Below are positions 1 through 6,600 of a stretch of 11,903 bases of DNA, piece after piece. The DNA comes from an uncultured Pelolinea sp. (lineage in GTDB: Bacteria; Chloroflexota; Anaerolineae; Anaerolineales; Anaerolineaceae): assembly GCA_937902055.1 (NCBI GenBank), contig CALGUJ010000138.1, positions 1 through 11,903 of the forward strand. The letters run 5' to 3'. Every line of letters starts with the position of its first letter. The stretch's first letter is position 1. The position numbers were made by a program, and so were the translations under genes. The notes under the pieces are model-generated. The model saw nothing but the letters and a program-made list of their open reading frames with translations. It ran no database searches and had not been told where the DNA came from.

Positions 1-80
1 CCGGTAAAAACCAGGTCGCTGAAATAACCCCCATCCAGCAAAACGTCAAACCGTTTCCCGATTTCGAACGCCATAACCAT
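1..80 (-). CDS. Possible PfkB-family carbohydrate kinase, N-terminal fragment
   Basis: An open frame starts at ATG 78-80 (a second ATG lies at 72-74) and runs off the left edge, giving only 26 complete codons. After MVMAFEIGKR the peptide reads FDVLLDGGYFSDLVFTG. This resembles the first beta strand of PfkB-family sugar or nucleoside kinases, where a hydrophobic strand is followed by a Gly pair and an Asp-hydrophobic-hydrophobic-Phe step that contributes to the substrate pocket. No catalytic motif is inside the window, so the family call rests on this short N-terminus alone. It begins 28 nt after the araC-like stop on the same strand and could be the last gene of that operon. No Shine-Dalgarno sequence is visible; a TACAAT-like hexamer lies about 5 nt upstream of the first ATG. 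The substrate cannot be guessed. Confidence 0.45.
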   Translation of the reverse strand, partial: MVMAFEIGKRFDVLLDGGYFSDLVFT

Positions 81-108
81 ATATTGTAACGATAAATAAC
101 GCGCCGCG

Positions 109-939
109 CTATTGAAAAAGGAGAATGGAGAGTGAGAAAGAATTGGGGTCTTCGTGATCATCCATAAAACCCACCTCCAATGGCGAGACGATTTTTTCAC
201 CGGTGTTGGCAGTCCAGGTCTGGTAGATGTAGGCGCGCGAAAAATGGATATTTTCAATCAGGCGCTGCCCCGTAAAAACCGCCCACGCTCCAGCCGGAAG
301 GCGGCGGGCGAACAGATGCGCCGGTAAGTCGCCTGGATCGGCTATCTGCACTCCGGCAAAATCGGCCGGTTCAGCCTGGATGCCGTTAACAGGGTAGGTG
401 CGCAACCAGTACCATCCAGAGGAGGCGGGAAATACCAATTTCAACCGTTCGCGGATTTCTTTCATCTTAACCAAAGAAATATCGCTTTCCATCGGTAAAC
501 CTGCCAGCCAGCGCTCCGCTTGCATAATTCGGCTGGCATGCGGAATGCCAAATCGCAGGTAATGGCGCATTAAAGCCAAATCGCAGCGCTGCAGGATCAA
601 GCGGCTGTCCAGCCAGCCCTGCTTGCGCACCCGGCTGGGTTGAAGCCCGAACACGCGGTGGAAAACGCGCGAAAAGGTTTCGGCATTTTGGAAACGATAA
701 TCCAGGGCAATATCGATCAACCGCCTGCGGGTATGCAGCAACTCCCCGGCAGTCCCCGCCAGGCGCCTGCGGATCAGGTAATCATATGGGGTGTGGTGAA
801 CACACTGATTGAACAGGCGGATGAAATGAAATAACGAATAGCCGCAGGAAGCAGCCATGTCTTCCACACAGATATCCTCGCGCAAATGCTGCTCGATGAA
901 GTCCAATGCCGCACTGATGGCGGCGATTCGCTCTTCCAT
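109..939 (-). CDS. AraC-family transcriptional regulator with C-terminal GyrI-like effector domain
   Basis: This 276-residue protein has its DNA-binding domain at the N-terminus. Residues about 8-105 form the double helix-turn-helix of AraC/XylS proteins: the first HTH is around EDMAASCGYSLFHFIRLF, the second around IALDYRFQNAETFSRVFHRV, and it ends with the family-typical G-x-x-PSRVRK. Residues about 120-276 fit a GyrI-like/AraC effector-binding domain, which in MDR regulators such as Rob and BmrR binds amphipathic or cationic small molecules in the cytoplasm. This C-terminal assignment is weaker than the HTH one. The ATG at 937-939 directly follows the TAA of the upstream gene with no gap, so translational coupling is likely. 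The upstream neighbour is a free-standing protein of the same general fold, suggesting the two sense related ligands or act together. The inducer and regulon are unknown. Confidence 0.85.
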   Translation of the reverse strand: MEERIAAISAALDFIEQHLREDICVEDMAASCGYSLFHFIRLFNQCVHHTPYDYLIRRRLAGTAGELLHTRRRLIDIALDYRFQNAETFSRVFHRVFGLQPSRVRKQGWLDSRLILQRCDLALMRHYLRFGIPHASRIMQAERWLAGLPMESDISLVKMKEIRERLKLVFPASSGWYWLRTYPVNGIQAEPADFAGVQIADPGDLPAHLFARRLPAGAWAVFTGQRLIENIHFSRAYIYQTWTANTGEKIVSPLEVGFMDDHEDPNSFSLSILLFQ

Positions 940-1452
940 TTATTTCGGGATGGGTTTCACGGGGATGTATGCGGTCAGTTCCGATTCAGCGATGCGCTCG
1001 ATTCCTTTGTAGCGTTGATCGTAGACCTGGAAGAAAAAAGGCAATCCGCGCTGCCAACCCTCCCGGGCAAGCCGCCCATCCAGATCCTTGTACCAATCGG
1101 AGATAATGGCTTGCCCTGCCAAATCGACTTTGGAAAATTGGCCCGCAGGCAGAACTTTAAGCGAAAGCTCCAACGGCAGGCTGTTCAACTCCCTGGTTTC
1201 CTGGCCGACAAAAACCTCGAAGAATCCCCTGGCAGGACTCTCTTCGCCGTAGATATGCACTTCGTAAAAATCATCTTTAACGGTCATCGGCAGCAGCGCA
1301 TTCCGGTTTTTGGTCGCGTAATCCATGTACCGCCGGCACAGCCGTCCGATCTCGTTGCTCTCGCTCCAATCCCCCGCGTCCCTGAACGCATCTCCATAAA
1401 AACTCATGCCCATCAGAAAAGTTGCTTGCCTGGAAACGAACTCCATTTTCAT
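940..1452 (-). CDS. Stand-alone GyrI-like (AraC effector-binding type) small-molecule-binding protein
   Basis: The protein has 170 residues with no DNA-binding motif. Alternating beta segments, a central motif around FYEVHIYGEESPARGFFEVF and a C-terminal ELTAYIPVKPI strand fit the GyrI-like/AraC effector-binding (SOUL-like) fold. Known members bind small molecules or inhibit gyrase; no specific ligand can be inferred here. Four in-frame ATGs cluster at 1467, 1458, 1452 and 1446 (their 5' bases). I chose 1452 because the Shine-Dalgarno GGGAG (complement of 1461-1465) then has an 8-nt spacer, against 2 nt for 1458. A TTG further upstream (1525-1527) would place the palindrome inside the gene and is unlikely. 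The stop codon abuts the AraC-like start. It might be a partner or a duplicated sensor of that regulator; this is inference. Confidence 0.65.
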   Translation of the reverse strand: MKMEFVSRQATFLMGMSFYGDAFRDAGDWSESNEIGRLCRRYMDYATKNRNALLPMTVKDDFYEVHIYGEESPARGFFEVFVGQETRELNSLPLELSLKVLPAGQFSKVDLAGQAIISDWYKDLDGRLAREGWQRGLPFFFQVYDQRYKGIERIAESELTAYIPVKPIPK

Positions 1453-1479
1453 TTTCATAACTCCCATTTTGCTGATTGC

Positions 1480-1518
1480 ATTATAACTGCCGCTTCCCGC
1501 ACGGGAAGCGGCAGTCAA
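1480..1518 (-). promoter_or_regulatory. Candidate promoter of the GyrI-like/AraC operon with a palindrome filling the spacer
   Basis: Read on the minus strand, a perfect TATAAT lies at 1480-1485, 13 nt before the GGGAG ribosome-binding site. A TTGACT hexamer lies at 1513-1518. The spacer of 27 nt is far longer than the usual 17 and is almost exactly occupied by the 13-bp-arm palindrome at 1487-1514. The -10 is convincing by itself. The -35 may be coincidental. Confidence 0.4.
1487..1514. repeat. Perfect inverted repeat, operator or terminator hairpin
   Basis: The arms CTGCCGCTTCCCG (1487-1499) and CGGGAAGCGGCAG (1502-1514) are perfectly complementary over 13 bp with a 2-nt centre; in RNA the loop would open to 4 nt. 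It begins 9 nt after the trmO stop on the minus strand, where a terminator would sit. However, the following minus-strand bases are TTATAATGC and not a U tract, so intrinsic termination would be weak. An operator for the downstream GyrI-like/AraC pair fits equally well. Confidence 0.8.
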
Positions 1519-1523
1519 TGGGT

Positions 1524-2006
1524 TCAATCGCCAAAATCAACCGCATGTTCCTGGAAATACAAGCCCGCGTCTTCCATCCATTCCGGCCAATCCTTCGCCC
1601 AGGGCGCGACATGGAAAACGCGCACGCGGTCCGAAGTCGGCATGAAGGGTTTGATGTCGATCAGCGGTGTGCCGTCGAATGCGTCGATCCAGGGCACAAT
1701 CACGATTCCGTTCGCCACATCCACATGCAGCAGGGCGCAGGTGGTCACGGCGATCGGATTCGGCCGGATCTGCGAGCGGCAGGCGAAAACTCCTGCGCGC
1801 GTTCCGCGCGCGTATGGCAGATCGACCATGGTCGTGCGGCGTAAATCCGCCCGGTCGTTTTGGTGCGCCCACCAAAAGATCAACGCGTGGCTGAATTGAT
1901 CGAGGTTAGTCAAGGCTGCCCTATAAGCCGCATCAATTTCCACCAAATACCCCTCCTCATTCACTTTAACCTTGCCGATCGGTTCGATGAAAATACGTCC
2001 TTCCAT
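1524..2006 (-). CDS. trmO: tRNA (N6-threonylcarbamoyladenosine(37)-N6)-methyltransferase TrmO-like
   Basis: This 160-residue protein matches the UPF0066/TsaA/TrmO family. It has an N-terminal EPIGKV strand, the signature around GVFACRSQIRPNPI (residues 72-85) and the conserved DGTPLIDIKPF (111-121). TrmO uses S-adenosylmethionine to methylate t6A at position 37 of some ANN-decoding tRNAs in the cytoplasm, binding SAM through a single-sheeted beta-barrel fold. The length is close to the TrmO domain alone, without the C-terminal extension found in some bacteria. The C-terminal Trp-rich stretch (VAPWAKDWPEWMED, then GLYFQ) is less typical and could indicate a subfamily with another substrate. 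The start ATG (2004-2006) has a good AAGGAG ribosome-binding site. It is transcribed divergently from the MalT-like gene and toward the GyrI-like/AraC pair, probably as a separate unit. Confidence 0.85.
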   Translation of the reverse strand: MEGRIFIEPIGKVKVNEEGYLVEIDAAYRAALTNLDQFSHALIFWWAHQNDRADLRRTTMVDLPYARGTRAGVFACRSQIRPNPIAVTTCALLHVDVANGIVIVPWIDAFDGTPLIDIKPFMPTSDRVRVFHVAPWAKDWPEWMEDAGLYFQEHAVDFGD

Positions 2007-2079
2007 TTCAGCTCCTTTTTTTCCAATATGATAATTTTTTCAACCAAAATACTCTTGATGATTATTGTGGGATCTGACA

Positions 2080-2170
2080 ATCATTGCTGGACGAATTCAT
2101 CGCCTCTTGATCGATCTTGCTAAATGAGTTTTCAATCAATTGGTTCTTCGGAAATTTGTCCAGCAATGAT
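2080..2170. repeat. Long-armed inverted repeat in the trmO / MalT-like divergent intergenic region
   Basis: The arm at 2080-2097 (ATCATTGCTGGACGAATT) is complementary to 2153-2170 (AATTTGTCCAGCAATGAT) at 17 of 18 positions; the one exception would be a G-U pair in RNA. The 55-nt spacer contains no gene. The right arm runs into a TATGAT hexamer (2170-2175), a possible -10 box for the MalT-like gene. The repeat may be a paired regulator site that loops DNA, a long stem in the leader RNA, or a small mobile remnant. I see no target-site duplication. Confidence 0.75.
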
Positions 2171-2248
2171 ATGATACAAACAATAGTAAATAAACATGCA
2201 GCCAGAACAAAATCACGTCACACAACACTATCTTTCCGGAAGGGTAGG

Positions 2249-4888
2249 ATGAAACCCAACGCACCGATTCCTTACAACAAATATCATCCCGCGCACCTGC
2301 CCGATGATCTCGTGGCGCGCCCGCGGTTGTTGGCGGCATTAACACAAGGTCTGGAACGGAAGGCGCGCCTGTACCTGGTGACGGCCGCGGCGGGTTACGG
2401 TAAAACCACCCTGGTGAATGCCTGGCTGCAGCATAACAGAATCGAACATCACTGGTTCAACCTGGATGGCAGTGATGACGATGCGGAGAATTTTACATCC
2501 CTCGTTTCCCAAACGGCTGACGCAGCTATTCCGGAATCGGCACATGCATCCGAACCAAAAGGTGTAACCGCTCGAATCCTGCAAAGCATTTATCATCCGG
2601 TAAAAACCACGCTATTTATTTTCGACCGGTTTGAGAACATTCGCAGCCGCGCAGTGCTGAACCTGCTGGAAAATCTTCTGGAACAATTGCCGCCCCAATG
2701 CGCATTCGTGTTGATCTCGCGCAAAAACCCCGCGCTGGCGGTTTCACGCCTGCGCGCATCCAATCAATTGATTGAAATGGACGAAGGCGATCTGCGTTTC
2801 ACTGCGCACGAAACGCGTCAGTTCGTCGAGCGCAAGAACAACGGCCAATCAATTTCACCGGAAAATCTTGAAATCATCCAGCAAAAAACGCTTGGCTGGA
2901 TCGCGGGGCTGCGGCTGGCAATCGATCAGCTTGGCAGCCCGATCCCCAGCGAGGCAGATAGTCTAAGCGCCCGCCTCAACGGCGCGCTACGCTTCATGAG
3001 CGCTTACTTCGAAGAGGAAGTGTTTTCCAAAGAGAATGCGGCATTACAGGATTTCATGGTAAAAACCGCCGCGCTGGATAGCTTTTGCGCTCCGCTGTGC
3101 GTATCCGTCATCCACAGTCGCAACGCGCAAAACCACATCGACGCTCTGATCGGGAATCACCTCTTCTGTTTCCCCCAACCGGAACAATCCGACTGGTGCG
3201 GTTACCATCCCCTGTTCCGGGAATTTCTGGATGCCAAATGCGATCCACAGGAAAAGCAAATGACCTTTTGGAGAGCTTCCCGCTGGTTCCAGCAGCAAGG
3301 TTTGCTGCGCGAGGCAGTGGCTTACGGATTGCGGTCCGGCGACGAATCCAGCGCCCTGGAGATTATCGAGCCCGCCTGCGAGCAAGCCATTTTAGAGGGA
3401 AATTTGTCAGCCCTGGCTGATTGGTTGGGAAAATGGAGTTCGAATGGTTTTCAACCCAGGCCGGAATTGCTGATCTATGAGGGTTGGATCGACGCGTTGA
3501 AAGGGGATTTTGTTCAGGCACAGGTGCTGACCGAACGCGCCGAGGATTTGATCAGGAGTCTTGCGCGCGGGATTAAGCGAGACCAGGCCGCTTCCCTGCA
3601 AGTTACACAGGGCAAGTTGGCCGCGCTGCGCGCCTTTATCCAGGTGATGTACGCCCACCAGTACGATAGCGCCTTGAAGGAAGCCAAAACCGCGCAGAGA
3701 CTGCTGCCCAGGAACCGCAGCGCCTGGAATCTGATGGCCTTATGGGCGCAGGCGGAAACCCAGAAACGCGTCGATCACATCGGCAAGTCGATCGAGACGC
3801 TCTACGAGGCCTTGCGCATCGGCAAATCGGTGGGCGGAAAGACTTTCACCTACGCCATTATCAATTCGCTGGCGGCCGCACTATATTTCAACGGGCGCCG
3901 CGGAGAAGCCCTGGAACTATGCCAAAAATCGGTCGCGCGCAGCAGCGACGCGCGGGACCCCGCGCTGGGCGGGATCCATGCCTGGATCGCCCGCCTGAAC
4001 TTCGAGGCCAACCGCCTGGACGCGGCCTATGAATCCATCGAAAAAGCCCTGGCGTTAAACGACCAGGCCGGGGTGAGCCTGAACCAGATTTTCTGCCATT
4101 ATTACGCCTCGCAAATTTACCAGGCTGGCGGAGAACCCGGCCGGGCGCTGGAATCGATCAAGCGCGCCCAATCGCTGGCAGGCAGCGCCACGCTCAGCGA
4201 CGAGAGCTGGTTGAACGCCTGGGAAGCCAACCTGAATCTGCTGCAGGGCAACCTGCTGCAGGTGGAACATTGGGCGCGACGCGAAGGTCCGGCGCTGACC
4301 CAAAAACCGGATTACCTGAACATGGAGATGATGCTGGTCTATGCCCGCTACCTGATCCGCACGGGAGATTTCAATGAAGCTGCACGGCGTTTGCGGGAGA
4401 TGGAAAAACAGGCCTCGCGGCGCGGCTATTACCGCTGGCTGCTCACCATCGAGCTGCTGCAGACGGTCATCTGGGATCACAACGGCAAAAAACAACAGGC
4501 CCTGGAATGCCTCAAGCGCGCCATCCACATCGCCGCGCCGGAGGAATACCAGCGTGCATTCCTTGACGAAAATCCGCTTGTATTTAAATTACTGCCTGAG
4601 CTCTCCTCCGAATCACCCGCTTTCATCATGCGGCTGCTGCGCAGCGCCAGCGCAGTCAGCGGGGAGCGTAAACAAATCCCGGCCAGCATCATGCCCGAAC
4701 CGCTCAGCGAGCGCGAAATCGAGATTCTTAAACTGCTCGTACAAGGCAGGAAAGGCCCGCAAATTTCAGCGGACTTGTTCATCGCCTACAGCACCGTCAG
4801 AACCCACATTAAAAGCATCCACCGCAAGCTGGACGTGCATACTCGTCACGAACTGATCGATAAAGCCCGGCTGTTGGAGCTGGTCTAA
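2249..4888 (+). CDS. MalT-like ATP-dependent LuxR-family transcriptional activator (STAND-TPR-HTH)
   Basis: This 880-residue protein has the three-part layout of the MalT/LAL family. The STAND ATPase has a Walker A motif, AAAGYGKT (residues 46-53), and a Walker B strand, TLFIFD (121-126). A long helical TPR-like middle runs from about residue 350 to 790. The C-terminal LuxR/GerE HTH covers about 818-880 (LSEREIEILKLLVQGR, then STVRTHIKSIHRKL). Family members bind an inducer and ATP, oligomerise and activate promoters carrying repeated boxes. The ATG at 2249 was chosen over an upstream in-frame ATG at 2117 because GGAAGGG lies a few bases ahead and the family's N-terminal ARPRLL segment follows at the usual distance. 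The frame from 2117 would also cover the inverted repeat. The neighbouring three-box array upstream of the next gene suggests its target. The inducer is not predictable. Confidence 0.9.
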   Translation: MKPNAPIPYNKYHPAHLPDDLVARPRLLAALTQGLERKARLYLVTAAAGYGKTTLVNAWLQHNRIEHHWFNLDGSDDDAENFTSLVSQTADAAIPESAHASEPKGVTARILQSIYHPVKTTLFIFDRFENIRSRAVLNLLENLLEQLPPQCAFVLISRKNPALAVSRLRASNQLIEMDEGDLRFTAHETRQFVERKNNGQSISPENLEIIQQKTLGWIAGLRLAIDQLGSPIPSEADSLSARLNGALRFMSAYFEEEVFSKENAALQDFMVKTAALDSFCAPLCVSVIHSRNAQNHIDALIGNHLFCFPQPEQSDWCGYHPLFREFLDAKCDPQEKQMTFWRASRWFQQQGLLREAVAYGLRSGDESSALEIIEPACEQAILEGNLSALADWLGKWSSNGFQPRPELLIYEGWIDALKGDFVQAQVLTERAEDLIRSLARGIKRDQAASLQVTQGKLAALRAFIQVMYAHQYDSALKEAKTAQRLLPRNRSAWNLMALWAQAETQKRVDHIGKSIETLYEALRIGKSVGGKTFTYAIINSLAAALYFNGRRGEALELCQKSVARSSDARDPALGGIHAWIARLNFEANRLDAAYESIEKALALNDQAGVSLNQIFCHYYASQIYQAGGEPGRALESIKRAQSLAGSATLSDESWLNAWEANLNLLQGNLLQVEHWARREGPALTQKPDYLNMEMMLVYARYLIRTGDFNEAARRLREMEKQASRRGYYRWLLTIELLQTVIWDHNGKKQQALECLKRAIHIAAPEEYQRAFLDENPLVFKLLPELSSESPAFIMRLLRSASAVSGERKQIPASIMPEPLSEREIEILKLLVQGRKGPQISADLFIAYSTVRTHIKSIHRKLDVHTRHELIDKARLLELV

Positions 4889-4892
4889 TCCT

Positions 4893-4944
4893 TATCCCCC
4901 ATTTTTGTCATTCCTATCCCCCATTTAAATCACGCAATCCCCCA
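4893..4944. promoter_or_regulatory. Three helically phased direct repeats, candidate activator boxes
   Basis: ATCCCCCA occurs at 4894-4901, 4916-4923 and 4937-4944, so the starts are 22 and 21 bp apart, about two turns of B-DNA. The first two copies share a longer core, TATCCCCCATTT (4893-4904 and 4915-4926). On the other strand the box reads TGGGGGAT, which resembles the GGGGA(T/G)GA core of Escherichia coli MalT boxes. The array lies just after the MalT-like stop and upstream of a -10 box for the next gene. Binding by the adjacent regulator is inferred. Confidence 0.7.
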
Positions 4945-4979
4945 CCCATTTGGAGGATGTCCGTGCATGCCCATTCGAC

Positions 4980-4985
4980 CATAAT
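4980..4985 (+). promoter_or_regulatory. Candidate -10 box of the methyltransferase-glycosyltransferase gene
   Basis: CATAAT matches the TATAAT consensus at 5 of 6 positions and would start transcription near 4992, leaving a leader of about 22 nt that contains the GGAGG ribosome-binding site. The hexamer 17 nt upstream (4957-4962) does not resemble TTGACA, as expected for a promoter needing an activator. If correct, the in-frame ATG at 4957 is not transcribed from here. Confidence 0.4.
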
Positions 4986-5013
4986 ACGGGCAAATTTACA
5001 CACGGAGGTCGAA

Positions 5014-6561
5014 ATGACACAAATTGCATCATGGGATAAACCCGAATTGAACCTGGAGCTTTTCTTCTGCACCGAGGTGCTGAAGTTGAATTCGCTGCAT
5101 TACGGTTACTGGGAAGAAAAAGAAAAGCTCGACCTGGAAAGCATCCGCCGCGCGCAGCAGCGTTACACGGATACGTTGCTGGAAATGATCCCCGCAGACG
5201 TGCACGAGATCCTCGATATCGGCTGCGGCATCGGGGATAATGCCCGGGCGCTGGCCGGGCGGGGATACCGGGTGACCGCGATCTCACCCGACAAGGTCCA
5301 CGCGAATTACTTTGAAAATGCCGATCCAAATCACGTCCGGTTTTTCAATACCGCCATCGAGAATTTCACTCCCGATCAAAAATTCGATCTGGTACTGATG
5401 AGCGAATCGCAGGGCTATTTCGCCATGGATATGGGTTTTTCACAAAGCACGCGCTGCCTGCGACCGGGAGGCTACCTGCTGGTATCGGGCATTTTTAAAC
5501 AGGACAATAGCAGCGGGTTCCGCGGATCGCACATCGAGGACGAATACATCGCTTGCGCGCAAACCTATGGTCTGGTGAAGAGAGACTATCGCGATATCAC
5601 CGGCAATACACTCCCGACGCTGCAATACGCTTTCGATTGCTACAACAATTACCTGGAACCGCTGAATCAAACCCTGTTGCATTTTATCGGGAAAACCGGC
5701 CAGAGCAAACTGAAGTTGTTGAAAGCCCTCTTCGCGACCGAATTCCGCAATTTCGAAGCGGTGCGCCGCTACTACGAGGAACATTTCAACCCGGTCCTGT
5801 TCCGGGACAAGATGCGCTACACGCGTATCCTTTTTCAATATGAACCCGCCGCGGTGGAAAAAGAGCTCATCATCGCCCGCCGCGCCCAAAAACCGGTCGT
5901 CAGCGCCATCGTGTGCGCTTACAATGAGGAAAAATCCCTGAAAAACATCCTCAGCGTCCTGGCTGCCTGCCAGGAAGCGGATGAAGTGATCGTGGTCAAT
6001 GACGGGTCGAGCGACGGTACCGCCGCGATCATCGACGCGTTCGCCGGCAATAACAAGGTGAAGCGTATTCATTTTGAAAGAAATCGCGGCAAGAGCAGCG
6101 CCATGGTGGCGGCGGCGCTGCGCGCGCAAGGTGATTTGCTGGTATTTCTTGACGCTGACTTGAGGGAACTAAGGGGTGAGCACGTTCAGTCACTGGTCGA
6201 GCCGCTGCTGAACAATAAAGCAGATATGGTCATCGGCGATCCGCAATACTCGTCCGAAATTGCCAAACTCTTCGATCCATTCCGCAAACTTTCAGGGCAG
6301 CGCGCGCTATGGCGCAGGGATTTCCTGCCGCTGGTTGAAGAGATACGCAACACCGGTTTTGGGATTGAAACCCTGCTGAATTTGTTTTATAAAGAACAGC
6401 ACAAAAGAATCCGTTATCAAAGCCTGGACGGCCTGATCCACCCGATCAAACTGGAAAAAGAAAAACCCATACAGGCCACCCGCCAGTACCTGCACGAAGG
6501 CTCGCAGATCGCGGCCGCGTTGATCAACCGGACTTATCAGCGTGAAGGATTCAGCGACTGA
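5014..6561 (+). CDS. Two-domain protein: SAM-dependent methyltransferase fused to GT2-type glycosyltransferase
   Basis: The 515-residue protein joins two enzymes. Residues about 20-275 are a class I methyltransferase: LHYGYW lies near the start (28-33), as in cyclopropane synthase-like and small-molecule methyltransferases, followed by SAM motif I ILDIGCGIGD (66-75) and FDLVLMSES. Residues about 295-510 are a GT-A family 2 glycosyltransferase: VSAIVCAYNEE, VVNDGSSDG (327-335), the metal-binding LDADL (379-383) and a GFGIETLL segment. There is no signal peptide or membrane helix, so it is probably cytoplasmic or peripheral. The GT half resembles DPM1 or glucosyl-3-phosphoglycerate synthase type enzymes, but donor and acceptor are unknown. 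The start at 5014 has GGAGG with a 5-nt spacer. An in-frame ATG at 4957 sits directly against another GGAGG, and a GTG at 4963 is 6 nt from it; they would add 17-19 residues and are less likely. It follows the MalT-like gene and its phased boxes. Confidence 0.85.
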   Translation: MTQIASWDKPELNLELFFCTEVLKLNSLHYGYWEEKEKLDLESIRRAQQRYTDTLLEMIPADVHEILDIGCGIGDNARALAGRGYRVTAISPDKVHANYFENADPNHVRFFNTAIENFTPDQKFDLVLMSESQGYFAMDMGFSQSTRCLRPGGYLLVSGIFKQDNSSGFRGSHIEDEYIACAQTYGLVKRDYRDITGNTLPTLQYAFDCYNNYLEPLNQTLLHFIGKTGQSKLKLLKALFATEFRNFEAVRRYYEEHFNPVLFRDKMRYTRILFQYEPAAVEKELIIARRAQKPVVSAIVCAYNEEKSLKNILSVLAACQEADEVIVVNDGSSDGTAAIIDAFAGNNKVKRIHFERNRGKSSAMVAAALRAQGDLLVFLDADLRELRGEHVQSLVEPLLNNKADMVIGDPQYSSEIAKLFDPFRKLSGQRALWRRDFLPLVEEIRNTGFGIETLLNLFYKEQHKRIRYQSLDGLIHPIKLEKEKPIQATRQYLHEGSQIAAALINRTYQREGFSD

Positions 6562-6565
6562 AATC

Positions 6566-6596
6566 AAAACCTCGGGGTTTATCTCCGAGGTTTTTT
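6566..6596. terminator. Bidirectional Rho-independent terminator
   Basis: The stem AAAACCTCGG (6566-6575) pairs with CCGAGGTTTT (6585-6594), can extend by a G-U and a G-C pair to a 5-nt loop, and is followed by T's to 6596. It begins 5 nt after the methyltransferase-glycosyltransferase stop and ends just before the convergent patatin stop. On the minus strand it ends in a shorter T run, so it probably serves both genes. Confidence 0.9.
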
Positions 6597-6600
6597 ATAT

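Noticed and set aside
26..37. Further copy of the C5 box (ACCCCCATCC)
   Set aside because: It lies inside the partial kinase-like coding frame, is single, and lacks the ATCCCCCA core and phasing.
1453..1527. TTG start at 1525-1527 for the GyrI-like protein
   Set aside because: It would put the palindrome, the TATAAT box and the GGGAG site inside the coding region and add 25 residues with no family resemblance.
886..1899. Long plus-strand open frame of 337 codons opposite the AraC/GyrI/trmO genes
   Set aside because: It is antisense to three genes with recognisable families, crosses their boundaries, and its translation shows no domain-like pattern.
2080..2170. Integron attC-like recombination site
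   Set aside because: The size fits, but the arms lack the GTTRRRY and RYYYAAC core boxes, and no integrase or cassette array is nearby.
2117..2248. Longer N-terminus for the MalT-like protein from ATG 2117
   Set aside because: The extra 44 residues have no family similarity, no ribosome-binding site precedes them, and they overlap the inverted repeat and the putative promoter.
4893..4944. CRISPR array
   Set aside because: The repeated units are only 8-12 bp with 10-14 bp spacers, with only three copies and no cas gene; they fit protein-binding boxes.
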